A stretch of 64,000 bases of DNA, from positions 45,003-109,002 of the forward strand of contig JADJFA010000018.1 in assembly GCA_016708875.1 (NCBI GenBank). The letters are read 5' to 3'. The translations under genes and the position numbers were made by a program. Below are positions 1 to 8,152 of the stretch, piece after piece. The notes below the pieces were generated by a model that saw only the letters and a list, made by a program, of their open reading frames with translations, had not been told where the DNA came from and made no database searches. This DNA comes from Lewinellaceae bacterium (lineage in GTDB: Bacteria > Bacteroidota > Bacteroidia > Chitinophagales > Saprospiraceae). The first letter of the stretch is position 1. Each line of letters starts with the position of its first letter.

Positions 1-1
1 A

Positions 2-619
2 ACTTTTCTGCTTTGTCTATTGGTTTTTGGTGTTCAACAAACGATTGATTATCAAAACCATTGGTATAACGTGATCGCCTCTGTAAAACAAACCATTGTG
101 CATCGGAATCAATCGCTTATTGCTGGACTGGTTCGGATGTTTTCTAATGAAAATTTGGCAGTAAACAGTACAGCCCCAATCATGGATCTGCCCTATTCTA
201 CGATTAATTCTATACAGATTTACATAATAGGGCTGCTATCGGCGATTTACCTTTTTTTGTTTTCAGGATTGGTAAGAAGTGCCAATAAGGATTTTGTATT
301 CCATTCGTTTCTGCTCGTTTTAACCATGATTCCAGTGTTAACCCCAGTATCCTGGAAAGCAAATTACATTTTTACACTCCCAGCTTTTTTCTTTATCTGC
401 CATACGATCCAAAATAAGCATGCAACAAGGGCAATCACCACCATATTCATTTTATCGTGTATGGCGCTTTGTCTTTCCAACGAAACCTTTATTGGCCGAC
501 CAGCTATGTATTTCCTGGAAAACTATAATGTCCTGATTGTGGGTGGAATGTTATTGTTCTTCACCCAATTGATGCAAATGCATGTATTGAAAAACAAGAA
601 TTTTTATAAGACTCAGTAA
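2..619 (+). CDS. GT87-like integral membrane glycosyltransferase, 3' part
   Basis: The frame is open to the left window edge, so only about 205 C-terminal residues are visible. An NQSL motif followed by an Arg a few residues on, several hydrophobic segments and a P-V-S-W-K motif before a late membrane helix resemble the C-terminal half of GT87 (DUF2029) polyprenol-phosphate-dependent mannosyltransferases. These act at the membrane in glycan or glycolipid assembly. The stop codon directly abuts the ATG of the next gene, a GT2 enzyme, so the two are probably co-transcribed and serve the same glycan pathway. The family call is by motif impression only; another polytopic GT-C family is possible. 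Confidence 0.55.
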   Translation, partial: TFLLCLLVFGVQQTIDYQNHWYNVIASVKQTIVHRNQSLIAGLVRMFSNENLAVNSTAPIMDLPYSTINSIQIYIIGLLSAIYLFLFSGLVRSANKDFVFHSFLLVLTMIPVLTPVSWKANYIFTLPAFFFICHTIQNKHATRAITTIFILSCMALCLSNETFIGRPAMYFLENYNVLIVGGMLLFFTQLMQMHVLKNKNFYKTQ

Positions 620-1375
620 ATGTACAAAAACAAAAAAGTTGTTGTCGTGCTCCCGGCATATAATGCCGCCCTCACGCTCGAAAAAACATACCGGGAAATC
701 CCCTTTGAATTGGTGGACGAGGTCATCCTATGCGACGACCACAGCAAAGACAATACGGCAGCACTCGCCCTTTCGCTGGGCATCCAGCACGTGATTGTGC
801 ACGAAAAAAACACAGGCTACGGCGGCAACCAAAAATCGCTCTACAACAAGGCCCTCGAAATCGGTGCGGATATCGTGATCATGCTCCACCCCGACTATCA
901 GTACACGCCAAAACTCATCCCGAGCATGGTCAATATCATCGGCGAAGAACTCTACCCGGTGGTACTCGGCTCCCGCATTCTCGGCATGGGCGCACGCAAA
1001 GGCGGGATGCCGATGTACAAATACATTGCCAATCGGTTCCTCACATTCGTGCAGAACACCTTGATTCACTACAAGTTATCGGAATACCACACCGGCTACC
1101 GGGCCTTCAGTCGCGAGGTGCTGTTGGGCATAAAATTCAACCAGAACTCCGACGATTTTGTGTTCGACAACGAGATGCTTTCCCAGATTGTCTATGCGGG
1201 TTTCGACATTGGCGAGGTCACTTGCCCCACCAAATACTTCGCAGAAGCCTCGAGTATTAACTTTAGCAGGAGCATGAAATATGGCCTTGGTGTGTTGCGC
1301 GTGTCGTTCTGTCACTGGCTTCAGCGAATGGGGATTTGGAAGTTTGGGATGTATCCGGAAATAGTTTCAAGTTAA
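620..1375 (+). CDS. GT2 family glycosyltransferase (polyprenyl-phosphate sugar transferase-like)
   Basis: A 251-residue protein with the GT-A fold signature of family 2. It has VVVVLPAYNA near residue 8, a CDDHSKDNT nucleotide-binding segment near 38, GYGGNQKSLYNKAL near 66, and HPDYQYTP as the DxD-like metal site near 91. HTGYRAFSREVL near 156 is typical of dolichyl-phosphate-mannose-synthase-like enzymes. No membrane segment is evident, so it is probably a cytoplasmic, membrane-associated enzyme that loads a sugar on a lipid carrier. It starts immediately after the stop codon of the GT87-like gene, which would be a natural user of such a lipid-linked sugar. Donor and acceptor cannot be read from the sequence. 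Confidence 0.85.
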   Translation: MYKNKKVVVVLPAYNAALTLEKTYREIPFELVDEVILCDDHSKDNTAALALSLGIQHVIVHEKNTGYGGNQKSLYNKALEIGADIVIMLHPDYQYTPKLIPSMVNIIGEELYPVVLGSRILGMGARKGGMPMYKYIANRFLTFVQNTLIHYKLSEYHTGYRAFSREVLLGIKFNQNSDDFVFDNEMLSQIVYAGFDIGEVTCPTKYFAEASSINFSRSMKYGLGVLRVSFCHWLQRMGIWKFGMYPEIVSS

Positions 1376-1421
1376 AAGTGGCAAGTTTCAAGTCGCCTTC
1401 GCGTCTAAAACTTGCCACTTT
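1375..1421. terminator. Inverted repeat between convergent genes (likely bidirectional terminator)
   Basis: Perfect 14-base arms, AAAGTGGCAAGTTT at 1375-1388 and its complement at 1408-1421, surround a 19-base loop. It begins at the stop codon of the GT2 gene and overlaps the stop codon of the convergent DUF2721 gene. The left flank repeats the word AAGTTTCAAGT, the same word seen in the much larger palindrome near 12.75 kb. Confidence 0.6.
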
Positions 1422-1831
1422 AACAAATATTCCCTACTTGTTCTCTCCTCCAAATCCTTCAACACCACCCGCAGAGCCCCGGCTGAAAGCCCAATTTCTA
1501 CCAAGGTAAGCACCAGGGAGGCGATCATCAAAAGCAGGCTCATGGCAAACAAAATTTTGGCCCAAACCTGCCAACCTGCGTAGATAAAATACATGGTGAT
1601 AACGCAAACCAGGATGCTCGTTACCCCACAAACTTGCATCCATCGGATGAGCATGAGGCGGCGACGAAGGCTGCTGATTTGTTTTAACAGATCATGGTTT
1701 TTTTTCTCCTCGTATTCGGATACGAGTTTGCGGATGAGGCTGGCAATCGCCAAAAACTTGTTGGTAAACGCGATCAACAACAGCGATACGGCAGGGAAAA
1801 GCAGGGCGGGCGTTTGTATGTTTAATTCCAT
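1388..1831 (-). CDS. DUF2721 family membrane protein
   Basis: A 147-residue protein starting MELNIQTPALLFPAVSLL. This has the Leu-x-Thr-Pro and phenylalanine-rich N-terminus typical of DUF2721, followed by AFTNKFLAIASLIR, a charged amphipathic stretch around residues 35-60, and two predicted membrane helices at about 66-90 and 92-118. The family function is unknown. It stands alone, convergent with the glycosyltransferase pair and separated from the next minus-strand gene by about 140 bases that hold an imperfect inverted repeat. Confidence 0.7.
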   Translation of the reverse strand: MELNIQTPALLFPAVSLLLIAFTNKFLAIASLIRKLVSEYEEKKNHDLLKQISSLRRRLMLIRWMQVCGVTSILVCVITMYFIYAGWQVWAKILFAMSLLLMIASLVLTLVEIGLSAGALRVVLKDLEERTSREYLLKWQVLDAKAT

Positions 1832-1855
1832 AGATAGTTGATTTGAGTATTTGGG

Positions 1856-1952
1856 GGAAGTTTCAGGTAATTTGTTTCAACTTGGCAATTTGTGCTTGCT
1901 ATTAACAAGGTACGAAGAACGGCCAACGAATCCCAAGTCACTTGAAACTTCC
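1856..1952. repeat. Imperfect intergenic inverted repeat rich in GAAACTT words
   Basis: GGAAGTTTCAGG and CAACTTGG at 1856-1885 pair imperfectly with CCAAGTCACTTGAAACTTCC at 1933-1952. It lies downstream of the TlpA-like gene and upstream of DUF2721. It resembles the other word-built palindromes of this contig but is less perfect. Confidence 0.35.
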
Positions 1953-1969
1953 GAAACTCCACCTTGAAC

Positions 1970-3382
1970 CTATTTCCAAGACATTCGACTGAGGGCTTCG
2001 CCAAGTTTGTCGGGCTGTATGCGTTTGGCAACAATGCGTTTGTCTTTGTCAAGCAGGTAAATGACGGGCAGATTGACTGCCGCGAATTGTTTTTCAAGGT
2101 TTTCCAGGCCTTTGGGGCTGGCCAGATCGAGCCATTGCCAGCCTTGCTGCACCACAAATTTTTTCCAATAAACATGTTGTTTGTCCGTGTTCAATGCAAT
2201 GGCCTTCAAGCCCTTAGGCGTATAATCCAGGTACGTTTGGTAAATTTTAGGCATCATTTCTTTGCAATGCTCGCAAAGCGGGCTGTAGAAAACCAGCATT
2301 GTAACGGGTGCTTCCAAGCCGTAGAGTGCATGATTTTTTCCTGTTTCGTCCTGTAATTCAAAATTGACTGCAAGGCTGCCCGTGAGGTTTGGGCGATGGA
2401 CCTCTGCTTTGTAGGCCAGGCGTTCGAGGGTAGCCAGATCAAGCCAGGGCGTGTCGTCTTTTTGTTGGTATTTATCCACCAGGTGAACGAATACCCGGTC
2501 GGCTCCGGGGGCTTCATTTTGCTCAAAAAATTGCGTGAGTCGCAGCACTGAAAAACGGTAAAACGCTCCATTTCGGGGCATTTTTACCAGGACTTCATCT
2601 ATGGCACGGATCAAAGAATCGGGCTGTGGAAACACATGCTGCGCAAAAAATCCATCAAAAAACGAGTGCCAGAAATTGTTGTACAAGAGTCGCTCGTCCT
2701 CAAAATCCGTATGGTCGAAATAGTGCTCGCGCGGCCATCGCCTGAATGCAGGATTGGGCTTGCCTTTGAGCATTGGACTTAATTTTTGCGGCGGTTCAGG
2801 AGGCCGAACAGAAAGCAACATTTGTGCGTAAAGCGTTGAGGGGTACTTTTTTGTGAACGCAATCGCTAATGAATCACCCGACCTGTACAGAGCCATAAGG
2901 TCCTTTTGTATGGGTTTCAGCGCTTCCTGATCGCCATTGGTGGCTCGGCCCACCATATCGAGCATTTGTTCGCTGGCCTTTATCTTTTCTTCCAGATTTT
3001 TTCTTTCCGCTTCGAAAGCAAAGTAGGCTGTATTTTCCTCGGAATTTTCGGCCACCCAAGCACCCGGTCCCGACATCGAGCCGCGCACCGTGAACGAATC
3101 CGCAGCACTTGCAAGCACGAAATCAAAGAGCCGCGAACCACCCGCTGTCAGGAAATACAGGCCTGGTTTCAGCCCTTCTTTTTGAAAAGAAAATCTGCCG
3201 GTATCCAGGCCAATTTTAACAGAATCAGCACGATAAGCTTTGCCCGCGTAGTAGTAGCCCAGCGTCACCATTGGAGCAGTCAGGCCTTCTATTTGAAAAG
3301 AAAGTGTAGCACGGAAGGACGTTTGCGCCTGAGCCGTTTGGCTGATAACAAACACGAATAACACGAAGAGGCCGTTCTTCAT
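1970..3382 (-). CDS. TlpA-like thioredoxin-domain protein with DUF4369/DUF5106-type N-terminus
   Basis: About 470 residues with a signal peptide (hydrophobic run ending SQTAQA|Q) for export to the periplasm or outer membrane. Residues 20-110 look like the DUF4369 beta domain and the middle third like DUF5106. The last 150 residues form a thioredoxin fold with FYSPLCEHCKEMMP, so the redox motif is CEHC rather than CGPC. The late LPVIYLLDKD segment carries the cis-proline. Probable role: thiol-disulfide exchange in the envelope. The ATG at 3382 gives a clean signal peptide. A GTG at 3397 overlaps the stop of the upstream SCO gene by four bases and could mark translational coupling. Confidence 0.8.
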   Translation of the reverse strand: MKNGLFVLFVFVISQTAQAQTSFRATLSFQIEGLTAPMVTLGYYYAGKAYRADSVKIGLDTGRFSFQKEGLKPGLYFLTAGGSRLFDFVLASAADSFTVRGSMSGPGAWVAENSEENTAYFAFEAERKNLEEKIKASEQMLDMVGRATNGDQEALKPIQKDLMALYRSGDSLAIAFTKKYPSTLYAQMLLSVRPPEPPQKLSPMLKGKPNPAFRRWPREHYFDHTDFEDERLLYNNFWHSFFDGFFAQHVFPQPDSLIRAIDEVLVKMPRNGAFYRFSVLRLTQFFEQNEAPGADRVFVHLVDKYQQKDDTPWLDLATLERLAYKAEVHRPNLTGSLAVNFELQDETGKNHALYGLEAPVTMLVFYSPLCEHCKEMMPKIYQTYLDYTPKGLKAIALNTDKQHVYWKKFVVQQGWQWLDLASPKGLENLEKQFAAVNLPVIYLLDKDKRIVAKRIQPDKLGEALSRMSWK

Positions 3383-3393
3383 AAGACAATGCT

Positions 3394-4020
3394 TCACTTA
3401 TTTTCTTCCTTCAAAAGTGTTTCAATGTCCTTCATAAACTTGTCCACATCCTCCGCGTTGGTGCCGTCGCAGAAGGATCGGACGTGCCGGTTTTTGTCTA
3501 CCAAAATCAAACGACCGGAATGATCAAAACCGCCGGGGGCTGAAGGGTCTTCTTTCGCCACACTGAAATAATTGTCGGCGATGGCGTAGATGGCATCATG
3601 GTCGCCGGTTACCATGCGCCATTTGTTGCCTTCGATGCCGAGTTTTTCGGCGTGGCGTTTCAAGGCTGCCACGGTATCGTTTCGGATGTCAATCGAGTGC
3701 GAGAGGATCATCAAGCGGTCCTCGTTTTTAAACTTTTGATACACGCGCAGGCCGTTTGCTTTCACTTTTGGGCAAATGGTGGGGCAATGGATAAAAAAGA
3801 AATCTACCACGTAAGCTTTGCCCGCGAAAGTGGCATTGTTCACGATCTGGCTGTCTTGGTCAATAAATTGAAAATCAGGGATTTGGGGGTAAATCGTGTC
3901 GCCCGCCGGGTTAATGTCCCGTTCGCCGAGGATGGGGAGTTTACGCGGTTTTTCGTCCAATAGACAGCCTGTTGCGAAGGCGAAAAATAAGAGGAAAAAG
4001 AGTGGGGAAATACGTTGCAT
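3394..4020 (-). CDS. SCO1/SenC family copper chaperone-like lipoprotein
   Basis: A 208-residue lipoprotein (FAFATGC lipobox) with the SCO signature: FFFIHCPTICPKVK carries the CxxxC copper/thiol site, and the conserved distal His is in GGFDHSGRLILVD. SCO proteins deliver copper to the CuA site of cytochrome oxidase or act as thiol oxidoreductases in the periplasm. The start at 4020 was chosen because it gives the lipoprotein signal; a longer open frame to 4281 lacks one and runs into the divergent peptidase leader. It is followed by the TlpA-like gene, consistent with a two-gene redox/cytochrome-assembly operon. Confidence 0.88.
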   Translation of the reverse strand: MQRISPLFFLLFFAFATGCLLDEKPRKLPILGERDINPAGDTIYPQIPDFQFIDQDSQIVNNATFAGKAYVVDFFFIHCPTICPKVKANGLRVYQKFKNEDRLMILSHSIDIRNDTVAALKRHAEKLGIEGNKWRMVTGDHDAIYAIADNYFSVAKEDPSAPGGFDHSGRLILVDKNRHVRSFCDGTNAEDVDKFMKDIETLLKEENK

Positions 4021-4180
4021 GGAGATGGTGAAAATGTATGTGTTGTTTGGGTGTGCAAAGGTAGTGGACTGAGAAGTGAGTTGTGCGCGAAATTGAATTC
4101 CCTCCAGCTGCAAAGCCTGTGCAGAAATCTCATTCCGACGTACATTCGCCCATTCAACCGCCGAAGCATCTTGCCGCCGC

Positions 4181-4204
4181 CGCCTTAGTCCAAAGACTAA
4201 GGCG
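4181..4204. repeat. Perfect stem-loop in the leader of the S46 peptidase gene
   Basis: CGCCTTAGTC, a CAAA loop and GACTAAGGCG form a 10-base-pair perfect stem ending 31 bases before the peptidase ATG. A purine-rich AAGGAGG follows at about 4215, too far from the ATG for an ordinary ribosome binding site. The hairpin could act in 5' leader control or be a small dispersed repeat. Confidence 0.45.
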
Positions 4205-4235
4205 AGTAAAAGCGAAGGAGGTACAACCGCTGCAC

Positions 4236-6459
4236 ATGAAAAAACTACTTTTCTCCTTCCTCGCCCTTTGCATCGCCGCAAGCCTCTCCGCTCAGGGAAT
4301 GTGGCTCCCTTCCTTGCTTGAAAAACAGAACGAAAAGGACATGAAATCGCTCGGCCTGAAACTTTCAGCCGACGATATCTACCATCCTGTGGATCCCAGT
4401 ATCAAGGATGCTATTTGTCAATTCGACGGTGGCTGCACGGGTGAAATGATTTCTCCTGATGGGCTGCTGCTCACCAACCACCACTGTGGTTATGATGCCA
4501 TCCAGCAACTTAGTACGCTTGAAAACAATCTCCTCGAAAACGGACATTGGGCCAAAGACCGCGCTTCCGAGCTTCCGGCTAAAGACGTCACCGCCGTGTT
4601 CGTCACCCGGATGGAAGATGTGACCATTGTGGTTTTGCAAAACGTGACGGAAAACATGGGCGAGCGTGACCGTCAGTCGCAGATTGACAAAAACATCGCC
4701 AGCCTGAAAACAACGACCAAAAAAGAAAAGTGGGAAGAAGTTTCGGTGCGCCCGTTTTACAATGGCAACCAATACTATTTGTTTGTAACGCAGACGTTCA
4801 GTGATGTGCGTTTTGTAGGAGCTCCGCCCAGCAGCATTGGAAAATTCGGCGCAGATACCGACAACTGGGTATGGCCACGGCACACGGGCGATTTCTCGAT
4901 GTTCCGGGTATATGCCGACAAAGACAACCATCCTGCGGCATACTCAAAAGACAATGTACCGTACCGTCCGCGGCATTTCCTGCCCATCTCGCTTGATGGG
5001 GCAGAAGAGGGTGATTTCACGATGGTGTACGGCTTTCCTGGCGCGACCAACGAGTACCTGACCGAAGCGGCGGTCCGACAAACAGGCGAGGTGCTCGACC
5101 CGGCAAGGGGTGGCCATTCGTGACCGCGCTCTCAAGATTATGGACGGTTTTATGCGCAAAGACCCGGCGGTGAAAATTGCCTACTCCTCCCGTTACGCCG
5201 GCATTGCCAACGCCTGGAAAAAATGGCTGGGCGAAATGCAGGGTTTGAAAACCTACGGAGCCCTTGAAAAAAAACGAGCATACGAAGCCGAATTCACCCG
5301 CAGAATACAGCAAAATCCGGATTGGAACATCCGCTGGAAAAACCTGTTGCCCCGTCTCAATCAACTTTACACAGAGATTGAGCCCTATGCTCTGGCACGC
5401 GATTATTACTTGGAAACAATGGTGCGCAACAATCAGATTTTGGCGCAGGCTGCCAATTTGCAACCGCTGGTAGAAGCCAACGAAGGGACGATTGAAAACC
5501 GGAGAAAAAACATTGCCGAAAATCTTGAATATTTCTACAAAGACTATCGACCTGAAGTGGACGAGGCTGTGCTGGCTGCAATGCTTGAGATGTACGGCGA
5601 AAATATGAAACCCGAATGGGGAGGCGCCGATGTGAAGGCAATGGCAAAGGATTTGGGAGGTTATGCCGACTTTGCTAAAGCGATTTTTGAAGGCAGTGTC
5701 CTTGCTAATCGCGAAAAAATGATGGCGGTGCTGGCCCGAAAGCCCGACGAAATTTTCAACGACCTGACGAATGACATAGCCTACAATCTTTGGGAAAGCC
5801 TTCAAGGCTATTATGTCGGAAAGGTTCAGCCTAAGCTTCAGGAATTGCAGCCCCAAATCAACCTGCTTCAACGCCAATATATGGCCGCCCAAATACAGGT
5901 ATTCAAAGAAAAGCGCTTTTTCCCGGACGCAAACAGCACCCTTCGCCTCACTTATGGCAAAGTGCGTGGCTACTCCCCCCGAGATGCCGTGCAGTACGAA
6001 TACCAAACCGATCTTGATGGCGTGATGGAAAAATACATCCCCGGAGATTATGAGTTCGATGTACCGCAAAAACTCATCGAACTCTGGAAGTCAAAGGATT
6101 ACGGCCAGTATGCCACTGCTGATGGGCGTTTGCCTGTGGCGAGTATCGGTACCAACCATACTACGGGCGGGAACTCTGGTTCGCCGGCAATTGATGCAAA
6201 CGGGAACCTGGTCGGACTTAATTTTGACCGCGTATGGGAAGGCACCATGAGCGACCTGAACTACGACCCCGCCATTTGCCGCAACATCATGGTGGATGCC
6301 CGGTATATTCTTTTCATCGTGGACAAGTTTGGCGGCGCAGGGTATTTGCTGGATGAAATGAAGCTGGTAAAAAGGGAAGAAGAAGCGGAAAAAGTGATTG
6401 CGCAGCAACACCAATCACCAATTCACCAATTCACCAATTCACCAGTCACTAACCCGTGA
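4236..6459 (+). CDS. S46 family dipeptidyl peptidase (DPP7/DPP11-like), frameshifted
   Basis: Exported serine dipeptidyl peptidase that trims dipeptides from oligopeptides in the periplasm, as in asaccharolytic Bacteroidota. It has a signal peptide (residues 1-19, SLSAQ) and the catalytic His in LLTNHHCGY near residue 83. The Asp region is ADTDNWVWPRHTGDF and the nucleophile is Ser in TGGNSGSPAID. The frame breaks at a G4 run (5107-5110): removing one G joins EVLDPAR to VAIRDRALKIMDG, exactly as in intact relatives, giving about 740 residues. The break is probably a sequence error. The last 15 residues come from three tandem ATTCACCA units and are not family-like. The stop overlaps the next gene's GTG. 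Confidence 0.9.
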
Positions 6460-7241
6460 ACCGTCCAACCCTCCCAATCTTTCAAGACATCTCGTTCAAC
6501 GAGCACTACATCGAGGAATACATCCCGATGCAGCCCTTGCATACGATGGTGTTTGACCGATTTTGTGAGGATGGTTGGACGTATTGGTCGGACCAGATTT
6601 TCCGGCGCAATTACTGGGAATGGCGCGGACGACCTTGTCGGGTGGTTTTGCTGCGCATTGACTTGCGCAACTTTGAGTTTAGCAAAAGCCAGCGTAAATG
6701 TCTGCGACGCAATGAAGACCTGGTAATACTGCGTCGCCCTATTCGTATTGAGCCGATGCATGAGATGTTGTTTGAGCGGCACGCAAAAAGGTTCAGGCAC
6801 AATCGCCCGGAAAGCATTTATGGGTTTTTTAGTGCTTTTAGCAGCCTGATGCCCTGCTATGGCATTCAGTTCGATGTGTTTAGTGGGGAAAAACTGGTCG
6901 CCACGAGCTATTTCCACATGGGGCGTAAAAGCATGGCTGCGAACTACTGCATCCATGAGCCAGATGAGTGGAAACGCGGCCTCGGCACCTTTACGATGTT
7001 GAAGGAAATCGAGTTTGCGATAGAGCACAAACGCCCGTATTACTATCCCGGTTTTGTATACGACGTGCCGAGTGAGTTCGATTACAAATTGAATTTCAAC
7101 AACCTGGAGTATTTCGATTGGTGGGGCAATTGGTATCCACTGGATCGGATGCCTGTGCGCAACTGGCGCAGCGAATATGAAGTGGCGCCGCCGCTATCAG
7201 AAGATGAGTTAAAGGATTATAGAAAAGATTTGCCACTTTGA
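6456..7241 (+). CDS. Arginyl-tRNA--protein transferase C-terminal domain protein (ATE/Bpt-like)
   Basis: A 261-residue GNAT-fold protein. FSKSQRKCLRRNEDL near residue 75 and YYYPGFVYDVPSEFDYK near 200 are hallmarks of the C-terminal domain of arginyl/leucyl-tRNA-protein transferases, which add amino acids to the N-termini of degradation substrates. The classical Cys-rich N-terminal ATE domain is absent, so the activity is uncertain. Translation probably starts at the GTG at 6456, which overlaps the peptidase stop (GTGA). This suggests coupling to the S46 gene and a joint role in peptide or protein turnover. Confidence 0.7.
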   Translation: MNRPTLPIFQDISFNEHYIEEYIPMQPLHTMVFDRFCEDGWTYWSDQIFRRNYWEWRGRPCRVVLLRIDLRNFEFSKSQRKCLRRNEDLVILRRPIRIEPMHEMLFERHAKRFRHNRPESIYGFFSAFSSLMPCYGIQFDVFSGEKLVATSYFHMGRKSMAANYCIHEPDEWKRGLGTFTMLKEIEFAIEHKRPYYYPGFVYDVPSEFDYKLNFNNLEYFDWWGNWYPLDRMPVRNWRSEYEVAPPLSEDELKDYRKDLPL

Positions 7242-7318
7242 AATGTATGAGTGAAAATCAGCGGGTAAAGCCAACCGATGGTTTCAAATTGCGGTCTTAG
7301 AAAAAAATACATTTCAAC

Positions 7319-8029
7319 ATGAAACTACTACACCATCTATTCGCCGCGACTGCGTTATGTGCCCTCCTATTTTCTGCTTGCAGACATGATCCCCACGTTT
7401 ATCCTGAGCCAGATCCCATTCCAAATCCCAACCCAATACGTTTTGATAATTTAACTGTGGGCCAAAGTAGCCGTTACATTGGGCTTTGGGGGGAGGACTA
7501 TTACACGAACAACAACAACAATTTTGGATACACCGACGATACCCTTCAACTGAAAATTGTGGGTCTTGGCGTACAGGGCTTCAAAGTGGAAGAAACCTTC
7601 CATTTTACTGGCAATGTACTTTCCTGGCTGAATTTCGACAAAGACAGTGTGTATCACTATTATTTGACAGTCTCGGATGATACGCTGCGTATAAAACCGA
7701 GCCACGATAATTATGTGAATTCGCGCATGTTTGGATATTATACAGTTAAAAACGGCCTCGCCTTGGCGGACATCGTGGCGCCCAAAATTGAGATATCAGG
7801 TTAGAAAACAAACTTGCCTTACTGCGAATGTCGCAGAAATGGTTTTGTCGAGGATTATACGCTCTTTGGACAAACTTACCCAAGGCTGAATGTGGTAGTG
7901 GAAAATTCACCAATGTCCTTTGATGGCAACGGCGAAACCAATGTGTTTTCCAAATCAGCTGGCATTGTCCGTGTTTCAACATACAGTTGGTGGACGCAAG
8001 GCGGCATTGGTTGGGATTTGATTCCATAG
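7319..8029 (+). CDS. Hypothetical lipoprotein interrupted by an in-frame TAG
   Basis: Starts MKLLHHLF with a lipobox (LLFSAC, Cys near residue 21) and a Pro/Asp-rich linker, then a beta-rich region to residue 161, where a TAG stops translation (7802-7804). The same frame stays open for another 75 codons (KTNLPYCECRRNGF... to 8029), with matching composition and a natural-looking C-terminus. The whole is probably one protein of about 236 residues broken by a point mutation or base-call error. No known domain is recognised. It is a likely outer-membrane-anchored lipoprotein. Confidence 0.6.
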
Positions 8030-8152
8030 GTGGTTTTGTCGCCCAGGGTTCATATTTGCAAAATATTTCTCTATAAATATGAATTACTGCGGAGGAATTG
8101 TACTTTTCGCCCCAATTTTACAATTCACCACAACTTTTCTTGCTATCCGCCT

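Noticed and set aside
4021..4281. N-terminal extension of the SCO gene to 4281
   Set aside because: The extension lacks a signal and overlaps the divergent peptidase; the internal ATG at 4020 gives a proper lipoprotein signal.
5017..6069. Long minus-strand open frame opposite the S46 peptidase
   Set aside because: No family features; the plus strand encodes a clear peptidase with catalytic motifs, so this is an antisense shadow.
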